From an uncultured bacterium (GTDB lineage Bacteria; Bacteroidota; Bacteroidia; Bacteroidales; Bacteroidaceae), in contig CAJMQV010000070.1 of NCBI GenBank assembly GCA_905215575.1, forward strand, positions 1 to 9,571: a stretch of DNA of 9,571 nt, read 5' to 3'. Position 1 is the stretch's first letter, and the number at the start of each line of letters is the position of its first letter. The notes beneath the pieces are model-generated. The model was not told the DNA's origin, ran no database searches, and saw only the letters and a list, made by a program, of their open reading frames with translations. Below are positions 6,478 through 9,571 of the stretch, piece by piece. Position numbers and translations under genes: made by a program.

Positions 6478-8475
6478 ATGAGAAAGATATTGTCGCTGAT
6501 ATTATGGACTGCGGTTCCGGGTATGTGTCTTGCCGGTCCACTTGATCTTTTGGTAAAACGCATCGCCCCGGGGAAAGAGAAACATTTTCAGTTTGTTCTG
6601 GAACCCGGAAAAAACAAACGGAATTATTTTGAAATCTCCGCCAACAAAGAACGAATCCGCATTAAGGGTAACTCTTATATCAGTGTGACAAGCGGACTGG
6701 ACTGGTATCTGAAGAACTATTGCGGTGTATCCTATGCCAACTGCGACAGTACCCTGCAACTGCCCGATGTCTTGCCCATGCCTCAGGAACGTACGTATAA
6801 GGAAACCTATATGCAAATCGGTTACACAGGCTATGACGCCTGGCAACGACTGTTCTGGAACTGGCAGGACTGGGAAAAAGAAATCGACCGCATGGCACTC
6901 AGAGGCATCAATGTATGCCCGGTATGGACCGGAACAGAAAGTGTCTGGAAGGAATTCCTTTCAAGCTATAATCTTAGCGATCAGGAGATAAACCAGTATC
7001 TGTTCGGAACTGAACAAACTCCCAAAAGCTGGATAAAAGGACAGGAAAATCTGCAAAAGAAAATCATCAGAAGAATGCAGAATCTGGGTATGTGTCCGGT
7101 ATATCCGGCATTTACCGGCACTGTTCCCGAAACCATAACCAAGGGAAAAACCAACATCATAACCCTTCCGGCCAATACGACTGAAAACATCAGCCGTAAA
7201 GAGATTATTATCAGCACCGAAGATCCTGTTTTCTCCAAGATGGCGCAAAAGTGGTATGACTGCTATGAAAAAATCTATGGCACTACACCATTCTATCAAG
7301 GTAGTACTAACGGACAGGAATTCCCTTCGGACATTCAGAAATGTCTTTTGAAAAGCGTTCCTGAAGCTAACTGGATCATACCGGTAGATCAATATATCCA
7401 AGCAAATACAGACCTGAGAGATATTGACAAAGAAAAAGCCGTTTTACTGTATTCAGAAAGCCAAACAGACTGGAAAACAATGAATGCAACCAAACTTATG
7501 CCTTGGATTTGGACATGGAACGCAACCACAACTCCCTCAAATCCGGTCCTGTCTTTGCATAAAGCATTGAGCCAACCAGAACAAGCCAGCAACAATCCCG
7601 AAACGGCCTCTCTGATTCAAGGAATAGGAACTCAAACTTCATGCAGTCAAACCTCTCCGTTGTCTTATTACCTGATCAAAAACAGAAGATGGCAACCGGA
7701 AGTGATTTCCCTGCAAGAAGAAACCGAACAATTCCTGAAGATGCGCTATGGCTACAGTACGCCATCAGCCGTTCAGGCCTGGATGCGACTAACCGATCTG
7801 GACCAGGGATATGAACCTAACCAAAGCTTTCTCTGTCAGAAGCCTATGATGAACCTTATAGACCAGACAGCAGACAGTATTACAAACAGTTCCCAATGCA
7901 GCAAACAAATCTCTGAGATACTGACTGACCTGTTAGCCATCCAAGAACATTGCACGGACAACAAGAACTATCAGCGCGACCTGATCCGTATTACAGCCAT
8001 GCTGCTGGAACAGAAAAGCCGGGTCCTTTACCTGCAAATAGAAAATGATTTCGCAGAGCGGAATGCCACTCAACTGACGCAACACCAAAAAGACTTTATG
8101 CGTCTGATTCATCTGGCAGATACCTTACGCTCCTATGATCCGACTTTATGCTGGAGTCATTGGATGAAACAGGCAGACAAGAATCAGAAAGGTAAAGAAA
8201 CCGGTGGAATCATCTGGTACAAATCCCTGATCCGCAGACAGGAACAGATCAGCGGACAAGTACCGGCCCTAAGTGGTATTCTATCAGAATTCTGCGCACC
8301 ACGCTGGGAACTTTTCTTCAATTGGATGAACCGGAAAATGCGTCCCGGACAGATTGCCGCACCGCAATATCAGGGATTGGATGACGCTTGGTATCAACAG
8401 GCTGAAAGCGAATCAAAAGCCGTGCCAGCGCCTTCCAGAATCTATCAAATTATCATTGATTCCATTAATTTATAA
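6478..8475 (+). CDS. GH89-like (alpha-N-acetylglucosaminidase family) secreted protein, probably catalytically inactive
   Basis: The 665-residue product has a signal peptide (MRKILSLILWTAVPGMCLA, cleavage before GPLD). The order of domains follows family GH89 (human NAGLU): small N-terminal domain (about 25-105), barrel (about 110-400), all-helical C-terminal domain (about 405-660). Clear similarities are WNWQDWEKEIDRMALRGIN (127-145), the NLSDQEIN segment, NLGMCPVYPAFTGTVPE, and APRWELFFNW near the end. Key sites differ from NAGLU as remembered. DTFNEMxPP reads STNGQEFPS (276 on), PEGISQNE reads TQTSCSQTS (385-393), and FIWCMLHNFGG reads WIWTWNATTT (343-352). The conserved GNLHTWDGPLP loop is missing where GTEQTPKSW (177-185) stands. 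Active GH89 enzymes are about 720 residues or more. I infer a pseudoenzyme or a changed activity in the periplasm. It follows the TPR gene by 39 bases. Confidence 0.8.
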   Translation: MRKILSLILWTAVPGMCLAGPLDLLVKRIAPGKEKHFQFVLEPGKNKRNYFEISANKERIRIKGNSYISVTSGLDWYLKNYCGVSYANCDSTLQLPDVLPMPQERTYKETYMQIGYTGYDAWQRLFWNWQDWEKEIDRMALRGINVCPVWTGTESVWKEFLSSYNLSDQEINQYLFGTEQTPKSWIKGQENLQKKIIRRMQNLGMCPVYPAFTGTVPETITKGKTNIITLPANTTENISRKEIIISTEDPVFSKMAQKWYDCYEKIYGTTPFYQGSTNGQEFPSDIQKCLLKSVPEANWIIPVDQYIQANTDLRDIDKEKAVLLYSESQTDWKTMNATKLMPWIWTWNATTTPSNPVLSLHKALSQPEQASNNPETASLIQGIGTQTSCSQTSPLSYYLIKNRRWQPEVISLQEETEQFLKMRYGYSTPSAVQAWMRLTDLDQGYEPNQSFLCQKPMMNLIDQTADSITNSSQCSKQISEILTDLLAIQEHCTDNKNYQRDLIRITAMLLEQKSRVLYLQIENDFAERNATQLTQHQKDFMRLIHLADTLRSYDPTLCWSHWMKQADKNQKGKETGGIIWYKSLIRRQEQISGQVPALSGILSEFCAPRWELFFNWMNRKMRPGQIAAPQYQGLDDAWYQQAESESKAVPAPSRIYQIIIDSINL

Positions 8476-8554
8476 CTAAAAAGTCATTGTTTCTATATAA
8501 TAATGTAACATCTGACAGAGATTCATTTTTTTCGCAAAAAAATAGTTCATTTTA
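8476..8554. other. Spacer after the GH89-like gene, A/T hairpin but no clear terminator
   Basis: It holds one structured element, a perfect A/T stem of seven T, CGC, seven A, closed by A-T (8525-8543). A stem without G-C pairs is a poor intrinsic terminator. It may instead bend DNA upstream of the leader promoter. TTCGC (8531-8535) also recurs inverted as GCGAA (8558-8562) beside the promoter's TTG. Confidence 0.4.
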
Positions 8555-8585
8555 TTGGCGAAGAAAAAATTTTTATATACTTTTG
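8555..8585 (+). promoter_or_regulatory. Promoter of the pheA leader transcript
   Basis: TTG (8555-8557), 20 bases, then TACTTTTG (8578-8585), matching TAnnTTTG. Transcription should start near 8591, about 20 bases before the leader ATG. Confidence 0.75.
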
Positions 8586-8610
8586 CATCAAACAAAAAAC
8601 GAACGACTAA

Positions 8611-8703
8611 ATGAAAGAGTTATTTAATACATATTTTTATTTCTTCTTTTACTTTTACTTTAGCAATAAAGTGAAGCGGGAGTTCGTATGTATAAGCCAA
8701 TAA
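8611..8703 (+). CDS. Phe/Tyr-rich leader peptide of the pheA attenuator
   Basis: The 30-codon frame begins MKELFNT. Then come ten aromatic residues in a row, YFYFFFYFYF (residues 8-17, six Phe and four Tyr), and it ends SNKVKREFVCISQ with TAA. In total 8 of 30 residues are Phe and 4 are Tyr. Such a run directly upstream of an alternative hairpin pair and a prephenate dehydratase gene is the hallmark of a leader peptide whose translation senses charged tRNA, as in E. coli pheL, although the peptide sequence is unrelated. The start follows an A-rich stretch with no Shine-Dalgarno, as for other genes here. The peptide itself is probably not functional after synthesis. Confidence 0.85.
   Translation: MKELFNTYFYFFFYFYFSNKVKREFVCISQ
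8653..8676 (+). promoter_or_regulatory. Possible 1:2 (protector) hairpin over the control codons
   Basis: TTTTACTTT (8653-8661, codons from Tyr14 to Phe17) can pair with AAAGTGAAG (8668-8676) across the loop AGCAAT: nine pairs, two of them G-U. It overlaps the first three bases of the antiterminator arm, so a ribosome stalled on the aromatic codons would open it. The hairpin is A/U-rich and weak. Confidence 0.5.
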
Positions 8704-8738
8704 GAGAACAACAGAATATAAACACATGAATCCCGCTT
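8674..8738 (+). promoter_or_regulatory. Antiterminator of the pheA attenuator
   Basis: AAGCGGGA (8674-8681), starting 12 bases after the last of the ten aromatic codons, is identical to the 3' arm of the terminator (8745-8752). It can therefore pair with the terminator's 5' arm TCCCGCTT (8731-8738). Pairing extends after a bulged G8682: TTC (8683-8685) with GAA (8728-8730), GT with AT, one mismatch, then TGT (8689-8691) with ACA (8722-8724). The total is about 16 pairs, exclusive with the terminator. Confidence 0.8.
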
Positions 8739-8761
8739 GCGTGCAAGCGGGATTTTTTTTT
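8729..8761 (+). terminator. Attenuator terminator upstream of pheA
   Basis: An 11-bp stem, AATCCCGCTTG (8729-8739) with CAAGCGGGATT (8744-8754), has loop CGTG. The run of nine T starts inside the stem and ends at 8761. It is an intrinsic terminator placed 19 bases before the pheA ATG, after the leader peptide stop. Confidence 0.9.
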
Positions 8762-8773
8762 AAAACAGAAAAC

Positions 8774-8778
8774 AGGAG
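8774..8778 (+). promoter_or_regulatory. pheA ribosome binding site
   Basis: AGGAG lies two bases before ATG 8781, close but usable. It is downstream of the terminator T tract, so control here is over transcription and not translation. Confidence 0.6.
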
Positions 8779-8780
8779 AT

Positions 8781-9571
8781 ATGAAACGAATAGCGATACA
8801 AGGTATCAAAGGATCTTACCACGACATTGCAGCACATAAATTTTTCGAAGGTGAGGACATTGAACTGATTTGTTGTGCCACCTTTGAACAGGTATTCGAA
8901 GAACTGCGTAACGACAGCTCTGTCATCGGCATGGCAGCCATTGAGAATACCATTGCGGGCAGTCTGTTACACAACTACGAACTGCTGCGCGAAAGCGGCG
9001 CCACCATTGTGGGTGAACACAAGCAGCGCATCTCACACAGCATCATGTGTCTGCCCGAAGACAACTGGGAAGACATTCAGGAAGTGAACTCACATCCGGT
9101 AGCTCTGATGCAGTGCCGCGATTTCCTGAACCACCATCCCAACATCAAGGTGGTCGAGGTAGAAGACACCGCCGGTGCGGCTGCTGCCATCAGCAAGCAA
9201 CACAAACGCGGTCACGCCGCCATCTGTTCCAAATTCGCCGCTCCTCTCTACGGCATGAAGATTCTGGAGGAAGGCATCGAAACCAACAAACACAATTTTA
9301 CTCGTTTCCTTGTATTCTGCAATCCGCAGCGGGCCAATCTGCTCCGCGACATCCGCAAAACCAACAAAGCCAGCATCGTCTTTACCCTGGCCCATGAGGA
9401 AGGTTCCCTCTCACAGGTTTTGTCTATTTTCTCTTTCTACAAACTGAACCTTACCAAAATACAGTCTCTGCCCATTATCGGCAAGGAATGGCAATATATG
9501 TTTTATGTGGATCTGGCCTCCACCGACTTAGCGGCTGTGCCAGTACCGGCTGTAACCGTAGCAACAGTCGT
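8781..9571 (+). CDS. pheA: Prephenate dehydratase, 3' end outside the window
   Basis: 263 codons are visible; the family is about 280, so little is missing. The product converts prephenate to phenylpyruvate in cytoplasmic phenylalanine synthesis. It opens MKRIAIQGIKGSYHDIAAHKF, the periplasmic-binding-like PDT fold, with GMAAIENTIAGSLLHNYELL and SHPVALMQCRDFL. The catalytic TRF motif is T174-R175-F176 in NFTRFLV. A C-terminal ACT regulatory domain starts near residue 197 (ASIVFTLAHEEGSLSQVL). The Phe-binding ESRP motif of E. coli reads QSLP (228-231). There is no N-terminal chorismate mutase domain. The last visible residues (LAAVPVPAVTVATVV) are unlike the ACT ending I expect. The gene is controlled by the leader attenuator just upstream. 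Downstream aromatic genes are expected but not visible. Confidence 0.92.
   Translation, partial: MKRIAIQGIKGSYHDIAAHKFFEGEDIELICCATFEQVFEELRNDSSVIGMAAIENTIAGSLLHNYELLRESGATIVGEHKQRISHSIMCLPEDNWEDIQEVNSHPVALMQCRDFLNHHPNIKVVEVEDTAGAAAAISKQHKRGHAAICSKFAAPLYGMKILEEGIETNKHNFTRFLVFCNPQRANLLRDIRKTNKASIVFTLAHEEGSLSQVLSIFSFYKLNLTKIQSLPIIGKEWQYMFYVDLASTDLAAVPVPAVTVATV

Noticed and set aside
8473..8535. Intrinsic terminator after the GH89-like gene
   Set aside because: There is a T run but no G-C stem before it; the T7/A7 stem is too weak to call a terminator.

Overview
This window looks like chromosome from a gut-type Bacteroidales (Bacteroides/Phocaeicola-like). Four promoters carry the Bacteroidetes -7 element TAnnTTTG, three of them with an upstream TTG/TTTG at 18-20 bases. 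Several genes start behind A-rich leaders with no Shine-Dalgarno sequence. The content is also typical: secreted glycoside hydrolases, a UmuDC pair and a PheA without a chorismate mutase domain. Genus is inferred from protein style only.

Layout from left to right. (1) The 5' part of an MscS-type mechanosensitive channel gene runs off the left edge on the minus strand. It is divergent from (2) a dicarboxylate/amino acid:cation symporter gene. (3) A perfect 34-bp palindromic terminator separates the symporter from a convergent minus-strand block. Read in its own direction that block is umuD, then umuC, then a secreted GH2 glycosidase. umuC is split by a frameshift whose best explanation is a 5-base near-tandem duplication. 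(4) Divergent from umuD is a two-gene plus-strand unit: a cytoplasmic TPR protein, then a secreted GH89-like (alpha-N-acetylglucosaminidase family) protein. The GH89-like protein keeps the family fold signatures but appears to have lost the catalytic glutamates and an active-site loop. (5) The last part is a pheA attenuation region. It has a promoter, a 30-codon leader peptide with ten consecutive Phe/Tyr codons, mutually exclusive antiterminator and terminator hairpins, and then pheA (prephenate dehydratase), which is cut by the right edge.

Working together: umuDC would form an SOS-type translesion polymerase, if the frameshift is tolerated or is an artefact. The two hydrolase-family proteins point to host or dietary glycan handling in the periplasm. 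The leader peptide would couple pheA transcription to charged tRNA-Phe/tRNA-Tyr. The strongest observations are the Phe/Tyr attenuator, the apparently catalytically dead GH89 homologue next to a TPR gene, and the broken umuC. No tRNA, rRNA, insertion sequence or CRISPR array was seen.
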